In this document: in pieces, positions 26,607 through 35,867 of the stretch
How positions within the stretch are numbered: the stretch's first letter is position 1
Layout of the letters: each line of letters begins with the position of its first letter
Assembly (NCBI RefSeq): GCF_001404515.1
Contig: NZ_CXWE01000006.1
Span: forward strand, 124,001-188,000
Source of the DNA: Roseibium album
GTDB lineage: Bacteria; Pseudomonadota; Alphaproteobacteria; Rhizobiales; Stappiaceae
DNA: 64,000 nucleotides
Reading direction: 5' to 3'
Notes under the pieces: generated by a model
Seen by the model: only the letters and a program-made list of their open reading frames with translations
What the model was told of the DNA's origin: nothing
Database searches by the model: none
Program-made: the position numbers and the translations under genes

Positions 26607-27880
26607 CTGGCAAGCCCCTGCTTGACGACTGCTTTTTGCACGACAAGGACAGGTTACGGCACCACGAGGCCCTGGCGATCCTGAAAAGCAGGCTCACCGC
26701 GATCGCAGGGACCGAACTTGTCAAACTGGAGTATGCACTTGAACGGATTCTTGCCGAAGACATAACCGCTTCGCGCAACATCCCGCTCGCAGATAACTCC
26801 GCCGTTGACGGCTATGCCTTCCGGCATGCTGACTTTGATGAATCCGGAGGGTTTTTCAGACTTCAGCAACGGATTGCAGCCGGTCACGCAAGTGCCGAAA
26901 CGCTTGGCCCCTGGGCAGCTGCGCGGATTTTCACCGGCGCCGTCATGCCGCCTGGAGCAGATACTGTCGCGATGCAGGAAGACTGCGAAACGCACAGCCA
27001 GGACGGAGAAGAATTTGTCATAGTACCGCAGGGCTTGAAGTGGAGCGCAAATTGCCGGAAAGCCGGAGAGGATGTCGCAGATGGCACGTCCATTCTGACC
27101 GCTGGCCAAAAGTTGCGTCCGCAGGATCTTGCCGCCATTGCTTCAACCGGACAGGCAGAAGTGTGTGTCTACAGGAAACTCAAGGTCGCGTTGATATCAA
27201 CCGGCGACGAGTTGCGGCGCCCGGGTAACCTGATCACTGTTGGTGACGTGTACGATTCCAACCACTATCTGTTGCGCGGTCTGGCATCCACCGTCCCCGT
27301 GGAAATTGAAGATCTCGGTATCCTGAAGGATGATATGGCTACTGTCGAGGCTGCTCTAAGAGACGCTGCCGACAGGTTTGATGTCATTCTGACAACCGGA
27401 GGCGCCAGCCGAGGTGAGGAAGACCACATCCTCAATGTTCTTGACGTGCTTGGGAACCGGCACATGTGGCAACTTGCCATCAAGCCCGGCAGGCCGATGA
27501 TGTTCGGAAACATCGGGGCCTGTGTGTTCCTGGGGCTTCCCGGCAATCCGGTCGCTGCGATGGTTTGTTTCCTCCTATATGCGCAACCGGTCATAAACCT
27601 ACTGTCGGGGGGGGCTTTCAGGGAGCCACAAGCCTTTCAGATGCCTTCCGCATTTGAAATTTCCAGGAAGAAACCGGACAGACGCGAGTTTTACCGTGGA
27701 TACCTGGACACAGACGACGAAGGCCGCACGGTGGCGCAGAAGTTCATTCGCGATGGGTCGGGTCTGATCACCGGTTTGCGTGAGGCGGACGGATTAATAG
27801 AGATCCCGGAAAAGGTCACGGCAATCGGCAAGGGTGACATGGTTACGTTTCTGCCGTTTTCCGGCTTCGGCATCAGATAA
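26603..27880 (+). CDS. moeA: Molybdopterin molybdenumtransferase MoeA
   Basis: A 425-residue enzyme that inserts molybdate into adenylylated molybdopterin. Present are NSAVDGYAFR, IFTGAVMPPGADTVAMQEDC, ALISTGDEL, VILTTGGASRGEEDH, KPGRPMMFG and GLPGNPVAAMVCF. It is about 20 residues longer than E. coli MoeA because of an N-terminal extension (LLDDCFLHDKDRLRHHEAL). Last gene of the operon; its stop codon lies inside a terminator stem. Confidence 0.95.
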   Translation: MTGKPLLDDCFLHDKDRLRHHEALAILKSRLTAIAGTELVKLEYALERILAEDITASRNIPLADNSAVDGYAFRHADFDESGGFFRLQQRIAAGHASAETLGPWAAARIFTGAVMPPGADTVAMQEDCETHSQDGEEFVIVPQGLKWSANCRKAGEDVADGTSILTAGQKLRPQDLAAIASTGQAEVCVYRKLKVALISTGDELRRPGNLITVGDVYDSNHYLLRGLASTVPVEIEDLGILKDDMATVEAALRDAADRFDVILTTGGASRGEEDHILNVLDVLGNRHMWQLAIKPGRPMMFGNIGACVFLGLPGNPVAAMVCFLLYAQPVINLLSGGAFREPQAFQMPSAFEISRKKPDRREFYRGYLDTDDEGRTVAQKFIRDGSGLITGLREADGLIEIPEKVTAIGKGDMVTFLPFSGFGIR

Positions 27881-27904
27881 ACCCGGCAGTTTCCCGCCGG
27901 GTTT
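27879..27904. terminator. Bidirectional terminator between moeA and the MBL gene
   Basis: Arms AAACCCGGC and GCCGGGTTT around an 8-base loop. The left arm overlaps the moeA stop codon. A and T tracts on either side allow it to serve both converging genes. Confidence 0.75.
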
Positions 27905-27919
27905 CTGGATGGTCTTAGA

Positions 27920-28915
27920 TCAGTAGGCGTAAGGCCAACTGGCCGGAACAAACCGGTAGCTGTCCCCTGCCTTGGAAACGCGTCCCATCCCCGGAAACGG
28001 GATATGCGCGCCTGCAAAGAAGAGTTTGTCGGTAGCGGCCTGATCAAAAAACTTCTTTCTGGTCTCAGCGGCCTGTCCTGAATCAATATCGAACCCGATA
28101 CCCCATCCTGGCTTGTCGAACTGGTAGACCGTCATGTGAATGATATCGCCGGCAACTACCAGCGTTTCGCCGTTGCTGTCGAAAACATATCCGGTGTGTC
28201 CCGGCGTGTGCCCGGGCAATGCCATTGCCTGAACGCCCGGCATCAGTTCCTTGTCGCCAGAGAACAGGGTCTGATTGCCTTTGTAGGCTTCCGCAGCGCG
28301 GCGTGCGCCAAGAAAGAATGGCTTGAACTGCTCGGGAGCACCGTTCATTGCGGCATCGTCAAACCAAAAGGCGTTGTCGACTTCCGGCAGGATCAGTTCC
28401 GCGTTGGCAAAGACCCTGTTGCCATCGCCATCGATCGCGCCGAACAGGTGATCGGGATGCATGTGCGTGATCAGGATGGCATCGATCTGGTCGGGTGATA
28501 CGCCTGCAGCTTTCAGGGCTGAGGGCAGACGTCCCATAGTCGGACCGAGTGCATCTGACGTGCCTGCGTCGACAAGAACGAGACGGTCACCGGTATTGAC
28601 GAGATACGCATTTACCGGGATACGCAGAGCGTCTCCTTCAATGAATGCCTCGTCGCGGAGCCTTTCACCTTCTGCGGCATCGTAGCCGACGACAACTTCC
28701 GGTGTCACATCAAGGTAACCGTCCAGAAGCGCGGTGACTTCCATGTCGCCTACCTTGTAGCGAAGCGCCCCCGCCATCGGTTCGCCAGCTTTGGGAGCGG
28801 CTGCATTTGCAACACCGGAAACAAGGGTGACACCGCCGGCAGCTGCAAGAGCCCCTGCCCCGGCGGCTGCGCCCAGCATGGTTCGTCTGGAAAGAGAAAT
28901 GTCGGATTTGGTCAT
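27920..28915 (-). CDS. Tat-exported MBL-fold metallohydrolase
   Basis: A 331-residue protein. The N terminus SRRTMLGAAAGAGALAAAGG is a twin-arginine-type signal (about 10-40). The metallo-beta-lactamase fold has the zinc motif THMHPDH, then LPGHTPGHTGYVF with the third-site His and VAGDIIHM with the bridging Asp. Related exported enzymes include quorum-quenching lactonases and arylsulfatase- or ester-hydrolysing members; substrate is not clear here. ATG at 28915 follows GGGAGG. It is divergent from a LysR regulator, which probably controls it. Confidence 0.9.
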   Translation of the reverse strand: MTKSDISLSRRTMLGAAAGAGALAAAGGVTLVSGVANAAAPKAGEPMAGALRYKVGDMEVTALLDGYLDVTPEVVVGYDAAEGERLRDEAFIEGDALRIPVNAYLVNTGDRLVLVDAGTSDALGPTMGRLPSALKAAGVSPDQIDAILITHMHPDHLFGAIDGDGNRVFANAELILPEVDNAFWFDDAAMNGAPEQFKPFFLGARRAAEAYKGNQTLFSGDKELMPGVQAMALPGHTPGHTGYVFDSNGETLVVAGDIIHMTVYQFDKPGWGIGFDIDSGQAAETRKKFFDQAATDKLFFAGAHIPFPGMGRVSKAGDSYRFVPASWPYAY

Positions 28916-29028
28916 GAACTGCCTCCCGGCTTGACCTGATAAAGATATTACTGAGAAGCCCCGATCGTGACTCCGATGGGGCTCTTTTATAGGTGTTTCA
29001 TTCAATTTGATTTTGAAGAGCGGTAAAC

Positions 29029-29045
29029 CTTATAAAACTCATAAG
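29029..29045. promoter_or_regulatory. Candidate LysR-type box in the MBL/lysR divergent promoter
   Basis: CTTAT-7-ATAAG, a perfect 5-bp inverted repeat of the T-N11-A type, 52 bases before the lysR start. Confidence 0.5.
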
Positions 29046-29096
29046 TACCATTTATATATAGCTGCAACGATGTGCGTTTTCGATGCAAAGGCCAAT

Positions 29097-30023
29097 ATGG
29101 ACAAGCTCAGTGCACTTTCAGGTTTCGTACAGTCCGTGAATCTGGGAAGTTTTTCAGCCGCCGCCAAACACCTTGGCGTTTCGCAGCCCGCAATCAGCCA
29201 GCAGATTCGCGGTCTGGAGGACCAGTTGGGGACACGATTGCTGAACCGTACGACACGGCAGCTTCGCCTCACGGAAGCCGGAGAGCGATATTATGTCTAT
29301 GCGCGTGACATCCTCGACCGGCTGGTGGAGGCCGACCGGGCCGTTCAAAGTGACGAAACACAGATGTCCGGTCCGCTTTCGATCGGTCTGCCGCTTGGCT
29401 TTGCTGAAAGCGTGCTCGCCGATTTCCTGATCCGCTTCAAGAAAGAACATCCCTGCTTGCTGCTGGACGTGTCCCTGTCTGACCAGTTCGTGGACATCAT
29501 CCAGGAACGCCTGGACGTCGCCATCCGGATGGGAGAGATCAAGGACGAACGCCTGATCGTGCGAAGACTTGGTGTCGCCCGGCGATGTCTGGTCGCTTCG
29601 CCTGACTACCTCGAGCGGAACGGCCAGCCCGTTCATCCGGCAGAGCTGAAGGATCACGACTACCTGCTCTACAAGAACATCTCGACCGGAGACCACGTAC
29701 CTTTCATCAGCACACTCGGAGAGAAACTTTCGATCAAGATCAATCCGACAATGATCGTGAACAACTCTTCCACATTGCGTCAGGCGGCGCTGGCAGGTCT
29801 CGGCATAACCATAGCCAATCGCTGGATGATCGAACCCTACCTGAAAACAGGAGAGCTGAAACTGGTCCTGCCCGAATGGCAATACCCGCCTCACCCGATC
29901 CACGCGGTCTATCCCTCCAACCGGTTCATACCATTCAAGGTACGCCGGTTCGTCGACCGGTTGCAGGACTACTTCAAGGATATGGGAGCTTTGGATGGCT
30001 CGGCCGGCCATCTCTATGACTGA
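29097..30023 (+). CDS. LysR family transcriptional regulator
   Basis: A 308-residue regulator: N-terminal winged helix (LGSFSAAAKHLGVSQPAISQQIRGLEDQLGTRLLNRTTRQLRLTEAG) and a periplasmic-binding-like effector domain (GPLSIGLPLGFAESVLADFL through LKLVLPEW). It resembles the CrgA/DmlR group. ATG at 29097 is chosen because AAGG lies 7 bases upstream; earlier in-frame ATGs at 29007 and 29070 are weaker. It is divergent from the Tat MBL gene, the usual arrangement for a LysR protein and its target. Confidence 0.9.
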   Translation: MDKLSALSGFVQSVNLGSFSAAAKHLGVSQPAISQQIRGLEDQLGTRLLNRTTRQLRLTEAGERYYVYARDILDRLVEADRAVQSDETQMSGPLSIGLPLGFAESVLADFLIRFKKEHPCLLLDVSLSDQFVDIIQERLDVAIRMGEIKDERLIVRRLGVARRCLVASPDYLERNGQPVHPAELKDHDYLLYKNISTGDHVPFISTLGEKLSIKINPTMIVNNSSTLRQAALAGLGITIANRWMIEPYLKTGELKLVLPEWQYPPHPIHAVYPSNRFIPFKVRRFVDRLQDYFKDMGALDGSAGHLYD

Positions 30024-30068
30024 AAGTCCTTGCCGTGGTGTTGCTTGTCCCTGAAGCGATAAAGAGAC

Positions 30069-30716
30069 CTAGATTTCGTCCACGGCCACGTACCAAGTTT
30101 CCTTCAAAGCATCGGCTTCCCATGTCTGCCAGGCAGCTGTTTCGGTCATTGCAGCACGATACTGCTCGAAGACAGGCGACTGCGTCAGCGTATAGGTCAC
30201 GAACCGGCTGACAACAGGTGCGTACATGGCATCGGCGATGGTGAAATCTCCGAAGAGGAATGGCCCTCCGGACTTTTCCAGACACTCGCTCCAGATCTCG
30301 ACAATCCGGCTGACGTCGGCCTTGACAGCCTCGTCGACGGCAAGCATTTCCACCGGGCGGCGCATGTTCATCGGACAAGCTCCACGTAACGCGCTGAAGC
30401 CAGAGTGCATTTCGGAAGCAATCGCTCTTGCCCGGGCACGCATTGCCTTGTCGGCCGGCCAAAGACCCTTTTCAGGGTAACAATCGGCCGCATATTCAAG
30501 GATCGCCAAACTGTCCCAGACCGTCAGGTCGCCATCTTGCAGAACGGGCACCTTCATGCTGGGAGAAAAGGCACGGAACTTCGGATTGCCATTTTCAAAA
30601 TCAAATGGAACCAGTGATTCCTCAAACGGAATCTCCTTGTGCTTCAATGCAATCCACGGCCGGAATGACCAGGAGGAATAATTTTTGTTTCCGATGAAGA
30701 GTTCGAAAGATGTCAT
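30069..30716 (-). CDS. Glutathione S-transferase family protein
   Basis: A 215-residue thioredoxin-fold/all-alpha protein: FELFIGNKNYSSWSFRPWIALKH, the SPSMKVPVLQDGDLTVWDSLAILEYAAD glutathione-binding block (with cis-Pro and Asp-Ser), and FLFGDFTIADAMYAPVVSRF in the C-terminal domain (N-capping box). Ser14/Ser15 is the likely active-site residue, as in the zeta-like or YfcF-like classes. It is convergent with the lysR gene. Confidence 0.92.
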   Translation of the reverse strand: MTSFELFIGNKNYSSWSFRPWIALKHKEIPFEESLVPFDFENGNPKFRAFSPSMKVPVLQDGDLTVWDSLAILEYAADCYPEKGLWPADKAMRARARAIASEMHSGFSALRGACPMNMRRPVEMLAVDEAVKADVSRIVEIWSECLEKSGGPFLFGDFTIADAMYAPVVSRFVTYTLTQSPVFEQYRAAMTETAAWQTWEADALKETWYVAVDEI

Positions 30717-31124
30717 CCTGTCCCCCAGTTATCGGCAGTGAAAAATTATCGGCTGCGCGATCAAGTTGGAAATTAACATGTGAAATTGCTTAAAGCGTCC
30801 GGGCGTGCGACACAAATTCAAGTGTTTCATGGTTTTGATGAACAAGTTTGATCCTTCGTTCTTGCCGGAAGCAAACGAGGTGAGTGTCATGAGCAGATCG
30901 TTCAACAGTTTGCCGACCTGCACCGATTATCGAAGCCTGTTTCGCAGCCTGTCGATGCTTTCCCCAAAGATACACACCTATAAATTGCATAAAACCATGC
31001 GCTGCACTGTGTTTTTTTCGCAGGAACGGTTGAAATTTGGTTCGAAGTGTATGGAATAGAGCCATCGAGCAAAAAGGCGGGACGAACCCGTCTGCGCTGC
31101 GAAAAAATAATAGGGGAATATAAT
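30717..31124. other. 408-bp gap upstream of amino-acid ABC operon
   Basis: No gene is supported; the frames crossing it lack ribosome sites and recognised domains. It must contain the promoters of the GST gene on the minus strand and of the binding-protein gene on the plus strand. AT-rich stretches occur around 30770-30790 and 30965-31020. Confidence 0.5.
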
Positions 31125-31901
31125 ATGCGTGTTTTGCGTATGGCTGCAGCAGCTGTTGCTGTTCTGGCTGCCGTTGGTGCGGCCGAGGCGAAAGACTGGT
31201 CGAAGGTACGTATCGGGACAGAAGGCGCCTATCCTCCATTCAACTCGCTGACATCCGACGGCAAGCTTGTCGGTTTCGACGTCGACATCGCCAAAGCGCT
31301 TTGCGAAGAAATGAAAGTTGAATGCGAATTTGTCGTGCAGGACTGGGACGGCATGATCCCTGCTCTGCAGGCGGGCAAGTTTGACGCGGTGATCGCTTCC
31401 ATGTCTATAACCGAAGAGCGTCTGCAAAAAGTCGACTTCTCCAACAAGTACTACAATACGCCGCCTGCGATTGCCGTACCGAAGGACTCCAAGATCGCCG
31501 GTACGGGCGACGAGCACCTCAAGGGCGTTGCTCTCGGTGCCCAATCTTCGACAACCCACTCCAACTATGCCGAAGAAAAGCTGCCGTCTGCCGACCTGAA
31601 GCTCTACCCGACCCCGGACGAGTACAAGCTCGACGTCGCCAGTGGCCGTGTCGATGCCGTGATCGATGACGTTGTTGTTCTGTCCGAGTGGCTCGACACC
31701 GATGACGGTTCCTGCTGCAAGATCCTCGGAACACTTACTCCGGATCCGGTCATCAACGGTGAAGGTGCAGGTATTGCGATCCGCAAGGGTGAAGATGAGC
31801 TGAAAGACAAACTCAACGCAGCCATCGAAGCCATTCTGGCGAACGGAAAGTACAAGGAAATCAACGACAAGTACTTTACATTCGACGTTTACGGCGGCTG
31901 A
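31125..31901 (+). CDS. Amino-acid ABC transporter, periplasmic binding protein
   Basis: A 258-residue family 3 solute-binding protein: signal peptide (about 1-22, AAAAVAVLAAVGAAEA), then VRIGTEGAYPPFNSLTSDGKLVGFDVDIAKALC, MIPALQAGKFDAVIASMSITEER and GAGIAIRKGEDEL. It most resembles lysine/arginine/ornithine or octopine/nopaline-type binding proteins. AGGGGAA precedes the ATG. It heads an operon with two permease genes, from which the ATPase gene is absent. A strong hairpin follows its stop, so it is probably made in excess over the permeases. Confidence 0.94.
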   Translation: MRVLRMAAAAVAVLAAVGAAEAKDWSKVRIGTEGAYPPFNSLTSDGKLVGFDVDIAKALCEEMKVECEFVVQDWDGMIPALQAGKFDAVIASMSITEERLQKVDFSNKYYNTPPAIAVPKDSKIAGTGDEHLKGVALGAQSSTTHSNYAEEKLPSADLKLYPTPDEYKLDVASGRVDAVIDDVVVLSEWLDTDDGSCCKILGTLTPDPVINGEGAGIAIRKGEDELKDKLNAAIEAILANGKYKEINDKYFTFDVYGG

Positions 31902-31926
31902 TTTTCAAGTCAGTTCAACACCATTG

Positions 31927-31956
31927 AAACGCGGCGCCACAAGCGTGCCGCGTTTT
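31927..31956 (+). terminator. Attenuator-like hairpin between binding-protein and permease genes
   Basis: Arms AAACGCGGC and GCCGCGTTT with an 11-base loop, then TTTG. A second hairpin (CCGGCC / GGCCGG) follows at 31980-31999. They would let only part of the transcripts continue into the permease genes. Confidence 0.6.
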
Positions 31957-32035
31957 GCCGGAGGGGCAAACCCGCGGCGCCGGCCTGAGGGGTGGCCGGA
32001 ACCACAACAACAAGAAAAGAAAGAAGCGCCGGCTT

Positions 32036-32749
32036 ATGGAAGAAGCTCTGACGCTGCTGTCCTTTGGGGAAAATGGCTGGGGAGACACCATCGCTGCAGG
32101 TGTCATGGTTACGGTTCTCCTGGCGATCGCTACATTGCCATTCGGACTTGTCCTCGGTTTCCTGATCGCTTTGGCGAAAAATTCGAGCGAACCCAGCCTC
32201 AAGCTGGCGGCAAACATCTACACAACGATTTTTCGAGGCCTGCCGGAACTCCTGACCTTGTTCCTGGTCTATTTCGGCGTACAGATCGGGATCCAGCAAG
32301 GCCTGAAGCTGATGGGTTTCGATGCCTTTATCGAGGTCAATTCCTTCGTCGCGGGCATGGTCGCGCTTTCCCTGGTGTTTTCGTCCTATGCATCGGAGGC
32401 ATTTCTGTCGGCTTTCAGGGGCATTCCTCAAGGCCAGTATGAAGGTGGAAACGCACTCGGACTTTCGCGATATCAAACCATGACGCTTGTGATCCTGCCG
32501 CAACTCATTCGCCTTGCTCTACCTGCGCTCGGGAATCTCTGGCTGATTCTTTTGAAGGAAACGTCCTTGGTTTCTGTGATCGGTCTTCCAGATCTCGTTC
32601 GTGAGGCCGGAATAGCCGCCCGTGTCACCAAGGAACCCTTTCTCTTTTTCGGCATCGCCTGCCTGGTCTACCTGTTGCTTGCAATGATCTCTTCAACGGG
32701 CCTTTCACGCATCGAGCGCTGGACCAAGAAGGGAGAGGTTGCAAGATGA
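32036..32749 (+). CDS. Amino-acid ABC transporter permease (HisQ-like)
   Basis: A 237-residue inner-membrane permease with about five helices. The HisMQ-type EAA motif is EGGNALGLSRYQTMTLVILPQ, preceded by FRGLPELLTLFLVYFG and SSYASEAFLSAFRGIPQGQ. ATG at 32036 is selected as it starts the first hydrophobic region; an upstream in-frame stretch is basic and Asn-rich. Its stop overlaps the next permease start by 4 bases. Confidence 0.93.
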   Translation: MEEALTLLSFGENGWGDTIAAGVMVTVLLAIATLPFGLVLGFLIALAKNSSEPSLKLAANIYTTIFRGLPELLTLFLVYFGVQIGIQQGLKLMGFDAFIEVNSFVAGMVALSLVFSSYASEAFLSAFRGIPQGQYEGGNALGLSRYQTMTLVILPQLIRLALPALGNLWLILLKETSLVSVIGLPDLVREAGIAARVTKEPFLFFGIACLVYLLLAMISSTGLSRIERWTKKGEVAR

Positions 32750-33573
32750 TCGCGGCCAATCCTGAAACCGGGCAAATTCGCCCACCCGCACCGCCTCGCG
32801 CGTGGACAAACATTCGTATTTTCGGCCATGTTCTCATGGCTCTCTGGATCATATCCGGTGCTTCTCTTTTGTATTTTCTGGGCAGCAACGTCGCGAGCAC
32901 GTTTGTAGAAAAGTACTGGCTGAAATATGTCGACGGCTTTCTCGTAACACTTCAGATTGTCGGACTTTCCCTGCTTGTCGGCGCGTTGCTCAGTATTCCT
33001 GTCGCGCTCGCGCGCAACTCGAAATGGAAGATTTTTTCTTGGCCAGCCTATGGCTATGTCTATTTCTTCCGCGGGACGCCGCTGCTCGCCCAGACTTTTC
33101 TGATCTATTACGGCGCCGGTACCTTCCGGCCAGAACTGGAAGCTGTCGGGCTTTGGGGGTTTTTCCGGGAAGCCTGGTATTGCGTGATTTTCGCGTTTTC
33201 ACTCAACACGGCCGCCTATCAGGCCGAAATACTACGCGGTGCCATACTGAACGTGCCGAAAGGCCAATGGGAAGGTGCTGAGGCACTCGGAATTTCAACG
33301 CCGGTCACCTTCTTCAAGATCATCCTGCCTCAGGCTCTGATGGTGGCGCTGCGCCCCTATGGCAACGAAATCATCCTCATGATTAAGGGCTCGGCAATTG
33401 CCTCCATCATCACGATCTACGACCTGATGGGCGAAACAAGGCGTGCATATTCCAGATCCTACGACTTCCAGGCCTATATCTGGGCCGCGGTGGCCTATCT
33501 TTTGATCGTCGAAACCCTGCGCCGTATCTGGGACAAGATCGAAGCCCGGCTCACGCGCCACCTGAAGCGGTGA
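32746..33573 (+). CDS. Amino-acid ABC transporter permease (HisM-like)
   Basis: A 275-residue permease of the HisM/OccM type. Features are VDGFLVTLQIVGLSLLVGALLSIPVALAR, YFFRGTPLLAQTFLIYYGAG and the EAA motif EGAEALGISTPVTFFKIILPQ. A 30-residue cytoplasmic N-terminal segment rich in Pro precedes the first helix. It forms a heterodimer with the upstream permease. No ATP-binding subunit follows; the next gene is metC-like, so the ATPase must be encoded elsewhere or shared with another system. Confidence 0.93.
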   Translation: MIAANPETGQIRPPAPPRAWTNIRIFGHVLMALWIISGASLLYFLGSNVASTFVEKYWLKYVDGFLVTLQIVGLSLLVGALLSIPVALARNSKWKIFSWPAYGYVYFFRGTPLLAQTFLIYYGAGTFRPELEAVGLWGFFREAWYCVIFAFSLNTAAYQAEILRGAILNVPKGQWEGAEALGISTPVTFFKIILPQALMVALRPYGNEIILMIKGSAIASIITIYDLMGETRRAYSRSYDFQAYIWAAVAYLLIVETLRRIWDKIEARLTRHLKR

Positions 33574-33598
33574 TATCGGGTCCATAAAATTGATCTCA

Positions 33599-33615
33599 GC
33601 CGGGCGTGGCCCGGC
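33599..33615 (+). terminator. GC-rich hairpin after permease genes
   Basis: Arms GCCGGGC and GCCCGGC with a 3-base loop, 26 bases past the permease stop. A CATCTCTTT pyrimidine stretch follows, not a clean U-run. Confidence 0.5.
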
Positions 33616-33704
33616 ATTCATCTCTTTGCCAAACCTGATATCAGGGGTATCAGCCTGCGGCACAGATCCGCGTCAACTGAACACGCATTGCCTGGAAGTT
33701 TCTC

Positions 33705-34871
33705 ATGTCCAATTCGCTTTCCGATTCCGATGGTCTCCACCCGGACAGTCTGCTTGCCCACGCAGGTGGCGGGTTCGACGCGGCGACCGGTGCCGTCGTA
33801 CCGCCGATCCAGACAGCGACAACCTTTGTCCGGGATGAGGACTATGAGCCGGTCCTTCCCGGTCACATCTACAGCCGCGACAGCAATGCGCTCTACCGGA
33901 AGACTGAAAAGCTTCTCGCTGCCCTTGAGGGCGGGGAAGACAGCCGTCTGTTTGCATCGGGGATGGCAGCAATCGCCGCAATTGTGCGCAGCGTCAAACC
34001 TGGCGGGACCCTGCTCGCGCAGTCCGGCATCTACTGGGGCACTACCTTGTTCCTCAGAAAACACTGCGCACGCAACAACATTGCCCTCGTGGAAGCCGAT
34101 GCCAGTGATCTGTCGGCTTTTCAAGACGAGTTTTCCGTCACACAGCCGGATTTGGTCTGGCTTGAAGTCCCGAGCAATCCATTCCTCAAGGTCGCAGACA
34201 TTCGCAAGATTGCAGAGCTGTGTAATGGAACTTCGGCGGTTCTATGCGTTGACGCGACCGCGGCAACGCCGCTGATCCTGAAGCCGCTCTCTTTCGGTGC
34301 TGACCTGGTCATGCATTCAGCAACAAAGGCGCTCAACGGGCATTCCGACCTGCTTGGCGGTGTCGTATCCACCAGCAATGCCTCCAGTGAGGTCTGGACG
34401 TTCATCAGTGAAGAACGCCAAAATGCAGGTGCAGTGCTCGGGTCCTTCGAAACCTGGCTTCTTCTGCGTGGGCTCAGAACCCTTGCACTCAGGGTCGAGC
34501 GGATGAACACAAATGCGATTGATCTCGCCCGCAGTCTGGAAGCTCACCCCAAGGTCAAATCCGTTCTATATCCCGGATTGAAAAGCCATCCCCAGCACAG
34601 CCTTGCCAAGTCCCAGATGACAAACGGGTTCGGGTCTTTGATGTCCATAATGATCGACGGAGGCAAGGACGAATCCCTGAAAGTTGCCGGTGCCCTGGAT
34701 ATCTTTCAGCGGGCCACATCGCTTGGAGGGACTGAAAGCCTTGTCGAACATCGATTTACAATCGAAGGTGAAGGTTCGGGAATTCCGGAAAACCTCTTGC
34801 GACTTTCCATTGGCATAGAACACGGCAATGACCTGATTGCCGATTTCGACCAGGCACTGACAACAATCTGA
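33705..34871 (+). CDS. metC: PLP-dependent cystathionine beta-lyase / Cys-Met metabolism enzyme
   Basis: A 388-residue enzyme of the trans-sulfuration family. The PLP lysine lies in HSATKALNGHSDLLGG; SRDSNALYRKTEKLLAALEGGE and GGTESLVEHRF match MetC-type lyases. It most likely cleaves cystathionine or cystine-like thioethers, releasing pyruvate, ammonia and a thiol. Cystathionine gamma-synthase or a C-S lyase are alternatives. It follows an amino-acid importer and faces a GcvA-like regulator gene, one base pair apart at their stops, so sulfur amino-acid scavenging is a reasonable but unproven theme. Confidence 0.85.
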   Translation: MSNSLSDSDGLHPDSLLAHAGGGFDAATGAVVPPIQTATTFVRDEDYEPVLPGHIYSRDSNALYRKTEKLLAALEGGEDSRLFASGMAAIAAIVRSVKPGGTLLAQSGIYWGTTLFLRKHCARNNIALVEADASDLSAFQDEFSVTQPDLVWLEVPSNPFLKVADIRKIAELCNGTSAVLCVDATAATPLILKPLSFGADLVMHSATKALNGHSDLLGGVVSTSNASSEVWTFISEERQNAGAVLGSFETWLLLRGLRTLALRVERMNTNAIDLARSLEAHPKVKSVLYPGLKSHPQHSLAKSQMTNGFGSLMSIMIDGGKDESLKVAGALDIFQRATSLGGTESLVEHRFTIEGEGSGIPENLLRLSIGIEHGNDLIADFDQALTTI

Positions 34872-34872
34872 C

Positions 34873-35769
34873 TCAGATTTTGCCGGCTTTTCTCTCATCT
34901 CTCATCGATCGCAACCACGTCATGAGTTTCTTCAGTGGCGGCCGTATCACCCCGGGGCGCGTGAGCATGTAGTATCCGGTACCCAGTCGAACCGTGTCTT
35001 CAAACAGGACGCGCAGGCTACCGGAGGCGATATCCGGTTCAATGAACGCCATTGCCGTTGCCGAGATGCCATCACCGCGCCTGAGGCCCTCAAGAACCAT
35101 GTAGCCCGGCAAGTGGGTTATGTTCAGTTTTCCCTTCGGGACGACACCCTGCTCTTCCATCCACATGGCAAGCTCGTTTGTCCCGTATTCCTGCAACCAG
35201 GGGAATTCGATTATATCCTCAGGAGTTTCGATTACCTTGTCTCCGATCAGGCAGTTTGCTCCGACCACAGCAAAATTGGTCGGTAACAGGAGTTCGGACT
35301 CCAGCCCAGGCCAGTTGCCGCCGCCGAAGCGGATCGCAAGGTCCACGCCGCCCGGCTTCAGCTCGATAACTTCGGCAGTCGGGTTGAGCATCAGTTCGAT
35401 GTCGGGATACTGCAGGCGAAAGTCGTTGATACGCGGCATCAGCCAGCTGACAGCGAATGAAGGCGTCATCGTAATGTTCAGCGGCCTTGCGGTATCGTCC
35501 TTCAAAAGCGCGTCTACCGCTTCGCGTATCGTTTCGAATCCACCACTCAATCCGCTGTAGAGCTGTTCGCCTTCCGGTGTCAGCGCAACACCGCGGCCTT
35601 CCCGTGCCACCAGTTGCAGTCCCATGAAATTTTCCAGGCTGCGTACCTGCTGGCTGACGGCTGCATGGGTCACGTTAAGTTCCCGGCCCGCGGCTGACAG
35701 ACTTCTGGTTTCCGCTACGACCGCAAACACCTTGAGACTGTTCAGGGAGGGTAAAGCTCGCCAATCCAT
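34873..35769 (-). CDS. GcvA-like LysR family regulator
   Basis: A 298-residue LysR regulator of the GcvA/AmpR group: PSLNSLKVFAVVAETRSLSAAGRELNVTHAAVSQQVRSLE and the effector domain with NITMTPSFAVSWLMPRINDFRLQYPDIEL and the GcvA-typical GVDLAIRFGGGNWPGLESELLL. GcvA relatives regulate amino-acid catabolism. It is convergent with the metC-like gene and divergent from a 50-residue gene whose start lies 98 bp away, so that microprotein gene is its nearest candidate target. Confidence 0.92.
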   Translation of the reverse strand: MDWRALPSLNSLKVFAVVAETRSLSAAGRELNVTHAAVSQQVRSLENFMGLQLVAREGRGVALTPEGEQLYSGLSGGFETIREAVDALLKDDTARPLNITMTPSFAVSWLMPRINDFRLQYPDIELMLNPTAEVIELKPGGVDLAIRFGGGNWPGLESELLLPTNFAVVGANCLIGDKVIETPEDIIEFPWLQEYGTNELAMWMEEQGVVPKGKLNITHLPGYMVLEGLRRGDGISATAMAFIEPDIASGSLRVLFEDTVRLGTGYYMLTRPGVIRPPLKKLMTWLRSMRDERKAGKI

Positions 35770-35867
35770 ATGTAACTACACCTTACATTATTGAAATCTT
35801 CCTGACTCGTTTTTCCGAGCAAAAAAGCACATGTTTGGTTCAGAGACGAAGCGAGGAGTGTAAGACC

